DNA of 64,000 bases from Streptomyces regalis (GCF_001509475.1 NZ_LLZG01000001.1:256214-320213); one strand, 5' to 3'; shown: positions 1 to 8,827, numbered from the stretch's first letter. Made by a program: numbers and translations. The notes: generated from the sequence alone by a model not told the origin.

Positions 1-1101
1 GGGGTCCTCGCTCTCCTTGTGGCTCGCGGGTGCGGCTCCGCCGGTGGCGAAGGTCTCGACGGCGTGTGTGTCGCCGTCCTCGACCAGCGACGCGAGGGCC
101 CGCTCCAGGGAGGGCCACAACTCCTCGCTGTAGAGCGCCTGTCCGATGGCGCCGACCAGGTCCTGCCCGGTGAACGGCTGCCCGAAGGCCGACGGCACCG
201 GGTCCTCGTCCAGCGAGTCGACGAGTCGTACGACCTGCTCGCGGGCCTCGCGAGGGTCCTGCCCGAAGGGACAGGCGATGTCCTTCACGCACCAGTTGAT
301 GAACTCCTCCAGCGCCTTCTGCTGCCCCTGGGCGCTTGCCACTCCCTGCTCGGTCAGCGGTTCGGTCAGCGTGTCCACGCCGTCGAGCACCAATCGGCCG
401 ACCTTCTCGGGGAATTGGGCGGCGTACACCGCGCCGAGCCGCGTGCCGTAGGAGAAGCCCAGGTAGTTGAGCTTCTTGTCGCCGAGGGCCTGGCGCATCA
501 CGTCCATGTCGCGCGAGGCGTTGACCGTGCCGATGTGGGGGAGCACGGGCCCGGAGTGCCGGGCGCACGCGTCGGCCGCCTTCCTCAACTGCTTCAGGAC
601 GGACTGCGGATCGCGGCCGATCTCCGTGCCGCCGTCCGTCACGGCGATGTCCTCCTCGCCGTCCCCGCAGCTGACCGGCGAGGACCTGCCGACGCCGCGC
701 GGATCGAAGGTCACGATGTCGTAGCCGTCCGTCAGCTCCATGAAGTCCTTGCCACCGGCGGCGAATTCGGGGATACCGGCGCCGCCCGGCCCGCCGAAGT
801 TGAGCAGCACCGAGCCCTGCTTCTTGCCCGTGGCCCGGTAGCGGGCGAGCGCCAGATCCAGCGTCCCCTCCCGGGGACGGGCGTAGTCGAGGGGGACGGT
901 GACCTTGCCGCACTGCAGATCCTTCGGCAGGCCCTCGCCCGGGCACTTGGCCCAGGTGACCTTCTGCCGGTAGAAGCGGGTGAGGTCGGGCCCGGCGCCG
1001 TCCGTGGCCGTCGGCAGCCCCGTGCCGAGCAGGACCAGTCCGACCGCGCCGGTGACCGCGCAGCGCCGCAGCGAGGGCCGCGTTGACAGCTTGGCCAGCA
1101 T
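1..1101 (-). CDS. secreted alpha/beta hydrolase, tripeptidyl-aminopeptidase type (MEROPS S33-like), 3' end cut by window
   Basis: Only the first 367 codons are inside the window; the gene continues past the left edge. The start ATG at 1101 has a GGAGG 5 bases upstream. After a basic N-terminus (RRCAV) comes a hydrophobic stretch of about 14 residues, consistent with export. The oxyanion-side motif NFGGPGG (about residues 94-100), the FDPRGVGRS segment and the nucleophile elbow GFSYG (Ser217) are those of Streptomyces tripeptidyl aminopeptidases and SlpD/E-type mycelial proteases, which release peptides from protein N-termini outside the cell. The C-terminal catalytic Asp and His lie outside the window, so an intact triad cannot be confirmed. 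It is transcribed away from the hydrolase that follows. Confidence 0.85.
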   Translation of the reverse strand, partial: MLAKLSTRPSLRRCAVTGAVGLVLLGTGLPTATDGAGPDLTRFYRQKVTWAKCPGEGLPKDLQCGKVTVPLDYARPREGTLDLALARYRATGKKQGSVLLNFGGPGGAGIPEFAAGGKDFMELTDGYDIVTFDPRGVGRSSPVSCGDGEEDIAVTDGGTEIGRDPQSVLKQLRKAADACARHSGPVLPHIGTVNASRDMDVMRQALGDKKLNYLGFSYGTRLGAVYAAQFPEKVGRLVLDGVDTLTEPLTEQGVASAQGQQKALEEFINWCVKDIACPFGQDPREAREQVVRLVDSLDEDPVPSAFGQPFTGQDLVGAIGQALYSEELWPSLERALASLVEDGDTHAVETFATGGAAPASHKESEDP

Positions 1102-1316
1102 CAATGCCTCCAGGGACGCCCGTCGCGGACCGGGATACGGCGTCCTCGATCACGATAAGGGGGCCCCGGAACACACGCCTCCGGACGAGCGGGACGGCCT
1201 GGCCTGCTGCCGTACGCTGCGCGCCTCGTACCGGTGGTGCGGATGATCTTTCGTTGACTAGTGTGAACGTTCGAATGCCAGGGCAGCCGTCCGGATGTCG
1301 GAAAGTGAGCAGACAG

Positions 1317-2162
1317 GTGCAACCGACCTTCGTACTGGTTCACGGAGCCTTCGCGAACTCCTTCTCCTTCGCACCGCTCCAGGCCGAGCTCGGCCTCCTC
1401 GGACACCGCTCCGTCGCTGTGGACCTGCCAGGGCACGGCTTCGGGGCGACCTACTCGCGCGCCTATCAGGCCCCGCAGGACCTCGAAGGGCTCGCCACCG
1501 CGCCCGGCTCGATCAAGGACGTCACGCTCACCGACAACGCCGCGCACCTGATCGGGATCCTGGAACGGGCACGGCGCAACGGTCCCGTGATCCTCGTCTC
1601 GCACAGTCGCGGCGGCCTGACGGCCACCGCCGCGGCCAACGCCCGACCGGACCTCATAGACCGCCTCGTCTATATCTCGGCCTGGTGCCCGGTCGATCTC
1701 GACGTCAGTGACTACTACGCCGAACCGGAGATGGCCACGGTCGACGTCGGTTCCCTGGCCATGGCGATGGCCGGGAATCCCGCCGAACTCGGCCTGCTCC
1801 GCGTCAACTTCCGCACGGCGGATCCGGACGCCCTCGCGGCGTTCAAGGCGGCGTTCCTCGCCGACGGCACCGACGAGGAGTTCCTGACCTTCCTGAACAC
1901 CTTCCAGCCCGACGAGAACCTGGACGTCGGCACCTGCTCCGACCGGGCGCAGGCCGCGACGTGGGGCCGCATCCCGAGGACCTATGTGCGTCTGGCCGGC
2001 GACGCGAGTCTGCCGCTCGCCATCCAGGACCGGCTGATCCGCGAGGGCAACGCCCTCACACCGGACAACCCGTACGACGTCCACACCCTCGAGAGCAGCC
2101 ATCTGAAGTGGCTGGTCGACCCGGCACCGGCGGCCCGGATCCTGGGGGAACTCAGCCAGTAG
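1317..2162 (+). CDS. alpha/beta hydrolase family protein
   Basis: About 281 aa. It opens with the lid-strand sequence FVLVHGAF, has a nucleophile elbow SHSRGG, and near the C-terminus an SSH motif that would supply the catalytic His. This is the small cytoplasmic alpha/beta-hydrolase (esterase or lactonase-like) family; the substrate cannot be told. The start is uncertain: GTG 1317 gives the usual family N-terminus and has GGAAAG about 11 bases upstream, while GTG 1305 and ATG 1275 are in frame. No signal peptide. It is divergent from the S33 peptidase, with about 215 bases of shared intergenic DNA, and stands alone. Confidence 0.8.
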   Translation: MQPTFVLVHGAFANSFSFAPLQAELGLLGHRSVAVDLPGHGFGATYSRAYQAPQDLEGLATAPGSIKDVTLTDNAAHLIGILERARRNGPVILVSHSRGGLTATAAANARPDLIDRLVYISAWCPVDLDVSDYYAEPEMATVDVGSLAMAMAGNPAELGLLRVNFRTADPDALAAFKAAFLADGTDEEFLTFLNTFQPDENLDVGTCSDRAQAATWGRIPRTYVRLAGDASLPLAIQDRLIREGNALTPDNPYDVHTLESSHLKWLVDPAPAARILGELSQ

Positions 2163-2224
2163 GCGCCGGAGGGGCCGGATCAGCCCCGCATGCGAGCAGC
2201 CGGCACAGGCCGCACCCTGGTGCC

Positions 2225-2440
2225 ATGGACGGCGAGCAGCCCATCGCGATCTACCCGCCCGCCGTGGACGGCGGCCGACGGGTCCGTGTCGGCGACCATT
2301 TCCTCGGCATGGCGTACGGGCTGCTGGACGTCGCCGAGTTCCTGCGCCGGGCCGGAATCGAGGACGCCGACGAGGAGTACGTACGGCGGTCCAGGCTGAT
2401 CGAGTGGCGCGGCGGCGGCCCCGAGGCGTGGAAGCGGTGA
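2225..2440 (+). CDS. small conserved hypothetical protein (71 aa)
   Basis: A short acidic protein starting at ATG 2225. The segment VRVGDHFLGMAYGLLDVAEFLRRAG, seen only in part here, looks like a small conserved Streptomyces hypothetical with no assigned role. It has streptomycete codon bias, no membrane segment and no cysteine pair. It sits 62 bases after the alpha/beta hydrolase stop and could be cotranscribed. No function is proposed. Confidence 0.6.
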   Translation: MDGEQPIAIYPPAVDGGRRVRVGDHFLGMAYGLLDVAEFLRRAGIEDADEEYVRRSRLIEWRGGGPEAWKR

Positions 2441-2685
2441 CCTCCGGCTGGTGCCGGCCTCGCCAAGTGTCGAGGGCCGGCTTGTGCCCAGCTCATCGTC
2501 GGTCGGGTCACGTCTGTCGAGCATGTTCAGAGCAACAAGTCGGATGAATGGGGAGTCATCACCCAGTTCGACAACCATGCCGCTCGATGGGGTGAAAGAC
2601 CGATAAGCCATAACTCGAATGGTTCATCTGCGTTTTATCCGGTGCGGGCGAGCGCTCGCGACCATGTCTGGAAGGCAGGGAACCT

Positions 2686-3339
2686 ATGAGACGGGTTACC
2701 CGAAACGGTGTGATCGCCTTCGCCGCCACCGGCGCGATGGCTGTGACGATCCCGGCGTATGCCGACTCCGCGGCACACGGTGCCGCGGCCGACTCACCCG
2801 GGCTGATCTCCGGCAACACCATCCAGCTCCCGGTGCACGTCCCGGTGAACGTGTGCGGGAACACCGTGAACGTGGTGGGGCTCCTCAACCCCGCCGTGGG
2901 CAACACCTGCACCAACGAGGGCGGTGGCGGCAAGACGGGAGGCACGTCGAACGGCGGCGCCTCGGCCGAGGGACGCGGAAAGGATTCGCCGGGCGTCGTC
3001 TCCGGCAACACCATCCAGCTGCCGGTCCACCTCCCGGTGAACGTCAGTGGCAACACCGTGAACGTGGTCGGCGTCGGCAACCCGGCGATCGGCAACGAGT
3101 CCGTGAACGCGCCCGGCAACCGCACTCCGCACACCACGAAGCCGGCGCCGAAGCCGTCCGTACCGCCGACGAGGCACCAACCGCGTCCGGTGCCACCCGC
3201 GTTCGTCCCCCACGGGTCCGAGGCCGCCCTCGCCCACACCGGAGCGGACCAGACCCTCGCCGCCGTGGCAGGCGGCACGGTTCTCGTCCTGAGCGGGGCC
3301 ATCCTGTACCGGCGCTTCCGTCCCCAGTCGGTGCGCTGA
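2686..3339 (+). CDS. long chaplin with two chaplin domains and a sortase signal (ChpA/B/C type)
   Basis: 217 aa. Residues 1-27 are a Sec signal peptide (AYA cleavage region). Chaplin domain 1 is about residues 36-75 and has the normal Cys pair (Cys57, Cys75). Domain 2 is about 101-139 and repeats the SGNTIQLPVH / VNVxGNTVNVVG pattern but has no cysteine. A Pro/Lys linker follows, then the sorting signal LAHTG (182-186), a hydrophobic segment and a basic tail, as read by class E sortases. Long chaplins are anchored to the wall and help short chaplins form the amyloid rodlet layer that makes aerial hyphae hydrophobic. ATG 2686 has GGGAACCT upstream. A strong hairpin terminator follows. Confidence 0.93.
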   Translation: MRRVTRNGVIAFAATGAMAVTIPAYADSAAHGAAADSPGLISGNTIQLPVHVPVNVCGNTVNVVGLLNPAVGNTCTNEGGGGKTGGTSNGGASAEGRGKDSPGVVSGNTIQLPVHLPVNVSGNTVNVVGVGNPAIGNESVNAPGNRTPHTTKPAPKPSVPPTRHQPRPVPPAFVPHGSEAALAHTGADQTLAAVAGGTVLVLSGAILYRRFRPQSVR

Positions 3340-3362
3340 CCCGCTGCTTCGCGCGCGGCACG

Positions 3363-3398
3363 GAAGGCCCCACCGGGTCGGCGAGCGGTGGGGCCTTC
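3363..3398 (+). terminator. intrinsic terminator after the chaplin gene
   Basis: Perfect 13-bp inverted repeat, GAAGGCCCCACCG and its complement, with a 10-base loop, 24 bases after the chaplin stop. No T-run follows, as is common in Streptomyces. Confidence 0.75.
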
Positions 3399-3403
3399 GT
3401 CGT

Positions 3404-3441
3404 AGCGAAGTAGCCGAAGTAGCCGAGGTAGCCGAAGTACC
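3404..3441. repeat. 9-bp tandem repeat tract (GTAGCCGAA, about four units)
   Basis: Directly after the chaplin terminator the sequence GTAG(C)CGAAG recurs about four times in a row with one or two changes per unit (positions 3404-3441). No reading frame uses it. It may be a slippage-prone tract. Confidence 0.6.
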
Positions 3442-3599
3442 GCAGGACCGAAGTGCCGAACACCCGGACGGCCATGGCTCTTTGGAACGCGTCAACGGCT
3501 TGATCACGCCGTGGCGCCCGCCCGGACGATCCGCGAGGATGCTGCGTGCGCGGTCGATCACCGTGCGCATGCAGAGTCCCCAAGGAATGGAGCGCACCC

Positions 3600-4454
3600 A
3601 TGGCCTCTCCGGCCCTCGAAGACCTCGTCGTCACCCGTGCCGGCCTCGACGACTGGCCGGTCATCAGCGGGTGGGCCGCCGACGAGGGCTGGAACCCGGG
3701 GCTCGCCGACGGACCGCCCTTCTTCGCCCAGGACCCCGACGGCTTCTTCCTCGGCCGGATCGACGGCGAGCCCGTCTCGGCGATCTCGGTGGTCAACTAC
3801 GGCACGGACTACGCCTTCCTCGGCTGCTACCTGGTCCGCCCCGACCTGCGCGGCCGCGGCCACGGCCTCACGACGTGGAAGACCGCGCTGGCCCACGCCG
3901 GAAGCCGCACAATCGGACTCGACGGCGTCGTCGCCCAGCAGGACAACTACCGCCGCTCCGGCTTCGAACTCGCCCACCGCACGGTCCGCTTCACCGGAAC
4001 CGCGCCCGCCGCCGAGGTGCCGGCGGATGTGCGGGGCGTACGGTCCGAGGACATCGAGGACATCACCGCGTACGACGGCATCTGCACCCCGGCCGACCGT
4101 CCACGGTTCCTCGCGCACTGGCTCACCGGCACCGGACACCACGCCGTGGTCCGCCGCACCGGCGACCGCGTCACCGGCTACGGCGTGATCCGCCCCGGCC
4201 GCGACTGCCCGCGCATCGGCCCGCTCTTCGCCGACACCGCCGAGGACGCGCGGGTCCTGTTCGCCGCCCTGACCGCCGAGGCGGCCGGGCGCGAGGTCGC
4301 CATCGACGTGCCCGAGCCCAACGCGGCGGGCGTGGCGCTCGCCGAGGAGGCCGGTTTCACGCCCTCCTTCGAGACCGCCCGCATGTACACGGGCCCCGTG
4401 CGGCCGTACGCCGAGGAGCGGGTCTTCGGCGTCACCACCCTGGAACTCGGCTAG
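3600..4454 (+). CDS. tandem-GNAT acetyltransferase (YitH/HolE-like)
   Basis: 284 aa. The N-terminal half is a GNAT fold with the acetyl-CoA loop RGRGHG and the strand around LGCYLVRPDLR. The C-terminal half (from about residue 150) resembles the YitH C-terminal domain found after GNAT domains, with the DVPEPNAAGVALAEEAGF pattern. Such proteins transfer an acetyl group to an unknown small molecule or amine. ATG 3600 is chosen because it has an AAGGA upstream and gives the family N-terminus; an upstream in-frame ATG at 3546 lacks coding character. Monocistronic and convergent with the deaminase. Confidence 0.85.
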   Translation: MASPALEDLVVTRAGLDDWPVISGWAADEGWNPGLADGPPFFAQDPDGFFLGRIDGEPVSAISVVNYGTDYAFLGCYLVRPDLRGRGHGLTTWKTALAHAGSRTIGLDGVVAQQDNYRRSGFELAHRTVRFTGTAPAAEVPADVRGVRSEDIEDITAYDGICTPADRPRFLAHWLTGTGHHAVVRRTGDRVTGYGVIRPGRDCPRIGPLFADTAEDARVLFAALTAEAAGREVAIDVPEPNAAGVALAEEAGFTPSFETARMYTGPVRPYAEERVFGVTTLELG

Positions 4455-4498
4455 CGCGTAAGCCGCTTCAGCGGCACCGCTGTCGGAACACCTGCCCG

Positions 4499-4984
4499 TC
4501 AGCCGGTTCGCCCGTGGAAGCGGAAGTGCAGTGCGCGGACGTCGTCCGTCAGCTCGGGCACGGGGCCGTCCACGACCACGCCGGGCGCGACGTCCTGGAC
4601 CGGAAGAGTCCGCACGGGCGGGGCGGGTACCCCCAACTCGCCCAGCCAACCGGCCAGTTGCTCCGACGAGGCGACGTACACGATGCGCCCCAGGCCCACC
4701 CACGCGTGCGCGGCCGCGCACATCGGGCAGTGCTCGCCGGAGGTGTACACCGTGGCTGCCGCCCGCTCCACCGGCGTCATATGGGCGGCGGACCAGCGGG
4801 CCAGCTCGAACTCGGGGTGCCGGGTGCGGTCGCCCGAGGCCACCCGGTTGTGGTCCTCGGCGAGCACCACCCCGTCCGCCCCCACCAGAACCGAACCGAA
4901 CGGCTCGTCCCCGGCCTCCAGCGCCTGCGCCGCGAGCGCGACGCAGCGGCGCAGGTGCGGCAGTTCGGCGTCTTTCACGACCAT
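4499..4984 (-). CDS. nucleoside/guanine deaminase-like protein (CDA superfamily)
   Basis: 161 aa cytidine-deaminase-like zinc hydrolase. The zinc ligand/catalytic pair is HPE (His56, Glu58), and the second ligands are in SGEHCPMC (Cys86, Cys89). HPE instead of HAE and EHCPMC instead of EPCPMC put it nearer guanine/ammeline-type deaminases and TadA-like paralogues than the essential tRNA deaminase. Probable role: hydrolytic deamination of a purine or related base in the cytoplasm. Its stop is 44 bases from the convergent acetyltransferase stop. Confidence 0.85.
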   Translation of the reverse strand: MVVKDAELPHLRRCVALAAQALEAGDEPFGSVLVGADGVVLAEDHNRVASGDRTRHPEFELARWSAAHMTPVERAAATVYTSGEHCPMCAAAHAWVGLGRIVYVASSEQLAGWLGELGVPAPPVRTLPVQDVAPGVVVDGPVPELTDDVRALHFRFHGRTG

Positions 4985-5102
4985 GACGTACGGCCCTCCT
5001 CGCGGTGCGTCTTTGCCCTGAGCTTCCTATGGTCGCCCAGGTCGTGTGCGGTCGGGTCGAAAAGGCCTTGCCGTGGCGGTGGCGGGGTGCTGGAGTGGCC
5101 CT

Positions 5103-5879
5103 ATGGATCATGCTGCCGTGCTCGCCCTCTTCGACCGGGACATGCGTGAAGGCGCGCGGCCGGACGGTCCCGACGCCGTGGTCGAGAGAGCCGGCGGGGT
5201 GGTCCGCCAGGTGTCGTCCGCACTCGGCTGGAACGGCGTGGTGTGGTCCGATCTCGACGAGGCGAGCGCCGACGCGGCGATCGCCGCACAGATCGCCCAC
5301 TTCTCCGGGCTGGGGTTTGAGTTCGAGTGGAAGCTCTACGGGCATGACCTCCCGGTCGACCTCGGCCGGCGGCTCAGGGACGCGGGCTTCACGTCCGAGC
5401 CCGAGGAGACGCTGATGATCGGCGAGGCCGCCGACCTGAACCTGGAGGCGGAGCCGCCGGAAGGCATCCGCATCGTCTCCGTGACCGACCGGGCGGGCGT
5501 CGACCTCGTCGCGGAGGTGCACGAGAAGGCCTTCGGCACCGACGGCTCCCGGCTCCGGCACCAGCTGCTCGCCCAGCTCACGGCCGACCCGGACACCGTG
5601 GTCGCGGTCGTCGCGCTGGCCGGCGACACTCCGGTGAGCGCGGCCCGGATGGAGCTCGTGCCGGGGACGCGGTTCGCCGGGCTGTGGGGCGGCGGGACCG
5701 TCGAGGGCTGGCGGGGCCGGGGCATCTACCGCGCGCTGGTCGCCCACCGGGCCCGCGCCGCCGTGGACCGTGGCTACCGGTACCTGCAGGTCGACGCCAT
5801 GAGCACGAGCCGGCCCATCCTGGAACGGCTCGGCTTCGCACCGCTGACCACGACGACGCCGTACGCGTACACGCCGTAG
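5103..5879 (+). CDS. GNAT family N-acetyltransferase
   Basis: 258 aa. An N-terminal helical region of about 110 residues is followed by a GNAT domain with the acetyl-CoA loop RGRGIYRAL and the C-terminal YLQVDAMSTSRPILERLGF strand-helix. ATG 5103 has GGAG 8 bases upstream; the in-frame ATG at 5046 is less likely. The substrate is unknown. Divergent from the deaminase. Confidence 0.85.
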   Translation: MDHAAVLALFDRDMREGARPDGPDAVVERAGGVVRQVSSALGWNGVVWSDLDEASADAAIAAQIAHFSGLGFEFEWKLYGHDLPVDLGRRLRDAGFTSEPEETLMIGEAADLNLEAEPPEGIRIVSVTDRAGVDLVAEVHEKAFGTDGSRLRHQLLAQLTADPDTVVAVVALAGDTPVSAARMELVPGTRFAGLWGGGTVEGWRGRGIYRALVAHRARAAVDRGYRYLQVDAMSTSRPILERLGFAPLTTTTPYAYTP

Positions 5880-5956
5880 GGACACCGGCCGATCACCTCG
5901 AGTGGTCACCTCGGCCGGGATGTCACATCCGCGCCCGTTCGATCCGTCGCAAGGTC

Positions 5957-6898
5957 ATGACGACCAACCAGAGCAACGACAGCGGCCACAGCCGGAGCAT
6001 CCTCCTCGCGGGTGCCGGCGGCGTCCTGGGCAGGCACATCACCCGCGCCCTGACGGAGGCGGGCCACAAGGTCACCGGCCTCGGCCGGGGCGGGCGCAAC
6101 GACATCCGGGCCGACCTGACCAACCGTGACGCCCTGCTGCACGCCGTCGACGGCCACCACTTCGACACGGTGATCCACGCCGCGACCGCACTGCGCAAGC
6201 CGCCCATGCGTCACCGCGACATGCACGCCACCAACGCGCTGCGCATCGACGGAACCGCCCACCTGATCGAGGCCGCGCAGGCCACCGGCGCCCGACGCTT
6301 CGTGGCGGAGTCCATGGTCTTCGGATACGGCTACGGTGACCACGGCGACCGTGTGATCGTCGAGGACGACCCCTTCGGTCCGCGCGGCCGCTCCCCGGAG
6401 CTGGAACGGCACATCGCGGCGATGCGCATCAAGGAACAACTCGCCTTCGGTACCACGGGGTTGGACGGCATCGCCCTGCGCTTCGGCCTGTTCTACGGCC
6501 CCGGTGGCACCGACGCCCTTCTGCCCATGCTGCGCAAGCGGCAACTGCCTGTCCCCGCCGATCACGGCCGGGTCCTGCCCTGGATCGAGCTCACCGACGC
6601 GGCCCGAGCGGTGGTCGCCGCCGTCGAGCGCGGACGCCCCGGCGAGGCGTACAACATCGCCGACCGTACCCCGATGGGTTTCGGGACCCATGTCCGGTGC
6701 GTGGCCGAGGAGTTCGGGCTGCCGAAGCCGCTGACCGTACCGCTGTGGCTGATGAGGCCCATGTCGTACGCGCACACGGTGATGTCGACGACGCTGCGGG
6801 TGTCCACGGCGAAGGCGGAGCGGGAACTGGGCTGGACGCCCGCCCACCCGGCGACCCGTGACGGCCTCGCAGCGATGCGGGCCGCGGCACTCCCGTGA
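5957..6898 (+). CDS. NAD(P)-dependent epimerase/dehydratase-like extended SDR
   Basis: 313 aa. Rossmann motif GAGGVLG near residues 18-24, HAATALR and the ESMVFGYG strand, then RFGLFYGPGG, as in extended short-chain dehydrogenases. The usual catalytic YxxxK reads AMRIK, so the lysine is kept but the tyrosine is not. This suggests a changed mechanism or a binding role. It may act on a nucleotide sugar or similar ligand. ATG 5957 follows a weak AAGG site. It is 77 bases after the GNAT gene. Confidence 0.8.
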   Translation: MTTNQSNDSGHSRSILLAGAGGVLGRHITRALTEAGHKVTGLGRGGRNDIRADLTNRDALLHAVDGHHFDTVIHAATALRKPPMRHRDMHATNALRIDGTAHLIEAAQATGARRFVAESMVFGYGYGDHGDRVIVEDDPFGPRGRSPELERHIAAMRIKEQLAFGTTGLDGIALRFGLFYGPGGTDALLPMLRKRQLPVPADHGRVLPWIELTDAARAVVAAVERGRPGEAYNIADRTPMGFGTHVRCVAEEFGLPKPLTVPLWLMRPMSYAHTVMSTTLRVSTAKAERELGWTPAHPATRDGLAAMRAAALP

Positions 6899-7014
6899 AC
6901 GGCGCGCCGCATCCCGTCGGCGCGCCGTCCCTTCGCGACTCCGTGTCTGCGCGTGTGCCGCCTTCCGTGTGTGCCCTGCCTCTGTGTCCAGCTGTCCGCG
7001 TACCGCTTACCGGG

Positions 7015-7278
7015 TCAGCGGCGCGCCTTCGTCCGGTCCAGTGCGGCGACGCCCAGTGCGGCGAGGCCGATCTGAATGAGCCACTCGATCCAGTCGACGC
7101 CGTCGGTGTCGGCCACGTCCAGGCCGGCCGCGAGCGCCGAGCCGAGCAGTGCGGCCACGATGCCGACGAGGATGGTCCACAGGACCCCGATGCGCTGACG
7201 GCCCGGCACCACGAGGCGCCCCAGCACACCGATGATGATGCCGATGACGATGGCACTGATGATGCCCGAGATTTCCAT
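7015..7278 (-). CDS. GlsB/YeaQ/YmgE-type stress membrane protein
   Basis: 87 aa, almost entirely three hydrophobic segments with Gly-rich turns (IVIGIIIGVLGRLVVPG, ILVGIVAALLGSALA, LIQIGLAALGVAAL), ending in a basic tail. This is the transglycosylase-associated/GlsB family linked to envelope stress. The start at 7278 has GGGG 4 bases upstream; the ATG at 7290 would sit directly on its own Shine-Dalgarno. Confidence 0.85.
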   Translation of the reverse strand: MEISGIISAIVIGIIIGVLGRLVVPGRQRIGVLWTILVGIVAALLGSALAAGLDVADTDGVDWIEWLIQIGLAALGVAALDRTKARR

Positions 7279-7348
7279 GTCGCCCCTCATCCTCCTTCCC
7301 CCGCAATAAGTTGAGTTCCCCATGGAGGGAGGGACAGTCCGTTCCGCT

Positions 7349-7942
7349 TCAACCGGCGGTGGACGCCGGGCCGATCGCTGCTCCGGCCCCGCCCGTGACG
7401 CCCGTGACGCCCGTGACCCACCCGGTGGCGGCCACCACCTCCGCGGCTATGCCGATCACCGGGCGGCCGTCGGTCACCACGCGCAGAACGTCCGTGGGAG
7501 CCCGCTCGTCCAGGAGCCGTGCCTTGCGGGCGCTGCCCCTCAGCTCGTGCTCCAGCTCGGAGCCGAGTTCGCGCCCGGTCAGCCGCTGTTCGACCGTCTC
7601 GTCGGTGGCGGTGAGCAGAACCCGAACGAGCCGTACGCCGTCACCCATGGCCTGGCGGAACATGGGCGCTGCCTCGTCGAGCACGCTGACGGTGTTCGTG
7701 TAGACGAGCCGCCGGTATCCGAGCTCGGCGTAGTTGCCCCATACGGCGGCCAGGTTCCGCTCCGTGATGCCGGCCCGGTGCGTGTCCCCGGCCGGTGCCG
7801 GATGGACGGCTCCCGTGTAGTCGCCGTCGATCACGGCATGCGCGACCTGCGCGGCCCGCAGCCGGGCCGAGACCTCCCAGCCCACCGTGGTCTTGCCGAC
7901 CCCGGCCCGTCCTCCGATGAGCAGTACTTCCGCATGATCCAT
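7349..7942 (-). CDS. P-loop nucleotide kinase-like protein
   Basis: 197 aa. Walker A GRAGVGKT at residues 11-18 and a VIDGDY segment near 38-43, as in small-molecule kinases and AAA_17/33 proteins. The C-terminus is Val/Thr/Gly-rich (GWVTGVTGVTGGAG) and probably disordered. Likely ATP-dependent phosphorylation of a small metabolite; substrate unknown. It is head-to-head with a phosphotransferase 76 bases away, so the two may share a promoter region. Confidence 0.8.
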   Translation of the reverse strand: MDHAEVLLIGGRAGVGKTTVGWEVSARLRAAQVAHAVIDGDYTGAVHPAPAGDTHRAGITERNLAAVWGNYAELGYRRLVYTNTVSVLDEAAPMFRQAMGDGVRLVRVLLTATDETVEQRLTGRELGSELEHELRGSARKARLLDERAPTDVLRVVTDGRPVIGIAAEVVAATGWVTGVTGVTGGAGAAIGPASTAG

Positions 7943-8018
7943 GCGGGCAGCGTGCCCCGGTGTGGGCATCCTTTGCGAGTGGTTTTGGCTCGGGCTGGTG
8001 CTGATGGACGGAGGCGGG

Positions 8019-8759
8019 ATGGAGGAGCGGGTGCTCGGCGGCGGGGCCGTCAACGAGGTCGTGCGGGTGGGAGCGACCGTACGGCGTACGCCGCACGAAC
8101 GGTCCGGGTACGTGCGGGAGTTGCTCGCCCTCTTCGCGGCCCGTGGTTGGGGCGGGGCGCCGCGCTGCCTCGGGACGGACGAGCGGGGTCGGGAGGTGTT
8201 CGGATACCTCGAGGGCCGGGCGGCCGTCACTCCCCGGGAGCGGGCAGCGGCGTGCACCGACACCGCGCTCGTGCGGGTCGCGCAACTCGTCCGCCGCCTC
8301 CATGACTTGACGCACGGAACGCCTCTGGCAGGCGACCGGGACGTCGTGTGCCACAACGACCTCGCCCCGAAGAACACGGTGTACGCGGTGGACTGCGCCG
8401 AGTGGTCGCCCACCGCCTTCATCGACTGGGACCTCGCCGCGCCCGGCGAGCGCGTCCATGACCTCGCCCATGTGTGCTGGCAGTACCTGGATCTGGGGCC
8501 GCGTATCACCGATGTGTCCGAAGCGGCCCGGCGCATCGCGCTCGTCTGCGACGCGTACGGGACGGGTGGCGGCAGCGAGGGCATCGTCGACGTGATCCTT
8601 TGGTGGCAGGACCGCTGCTGGAGGGGCATTGAGGTCGGCGCGGAGCGTGGTGAGCCGGCCATGGCGGCGCTGCGGGAGAGCGGGGCCGCGGACGAGGTGC
8701 GGAACGCGTACGCCTGGGTGGCTGGACACCGGCGCGAGCTGGGGGCCTTCCTCGGCTGA
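8019..8759 (+). CDS. aminoglycoside-phosphotransferase-fold kinase
   Basis: 246 aa. The catalytic loop HNDLAPKN and metal-binding IDWDLAAPG are the Brenner and DFG-equivalent motifs of the APH/choline kinase superfamily. The N-lobe is short. ATG 8019 is preferred because GGAGGCGGG lies just upstream; ATG 8004 is in frame. These enzymes phosphorylate aminoglycosides, macrolides or primary metabolites such as choline and homoserine; nothing here picks one. Divergent from the P-loop kinase. Confidence 0.85.
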   Translation: MEERVLGGGAVNEVVRVGATVRRTPHERSGYVRELLALFAARGWGGAPRCLGTDERGREVFGYLEGRAAVTPRERAAACTDTALVRVAQLVRRLHDLTHGTPLAGDRDVVCHNDLAPKNTVYAVDCAEWSPTAFIDWDLAAPGERVHDLAHVCWQYLDLGPRITDVSEAARRIALVCDAYGTGGGSEGIVDVILWWQDRCWRGIEVGAERGEPAMAALRESGAADEVRNAYAWVAGHRRELGAFLG

Positions 8760-8792
8760 CGCGACTCGCCCCGGACGAGGCGATGGCCGCGA

Positions 8793-8820
8793 TTGACATG
8801 CAGGCAATTGCCTGCATAAC
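8793..8820 (+). promoter_or_regulatory. promoter with a perfect 20-bp operator in its spacer
   Basis: TTGACA (8793-8798), a 16-base spacer and CATAAC (8815-8820) form a sigma70-type promoter. ATGCAGGCAATTGCCTGCAT (8798-8817) is a perfect palindrome filling the spacer, placed for a repressor to block RNA polymerase. The ArsR-type gene just downstream is the obvious candidate repressor. Confidence 0.8.
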
Positions 8821-8827
8821 GTTGAGC

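Noticed and set aside
3558..5909. 783-codon minus-strand frame
   Set aside because: Antisense to two GNAT genes and out of frame with the deaminase; Arg/Gly-rich composition typical of shadow frames.
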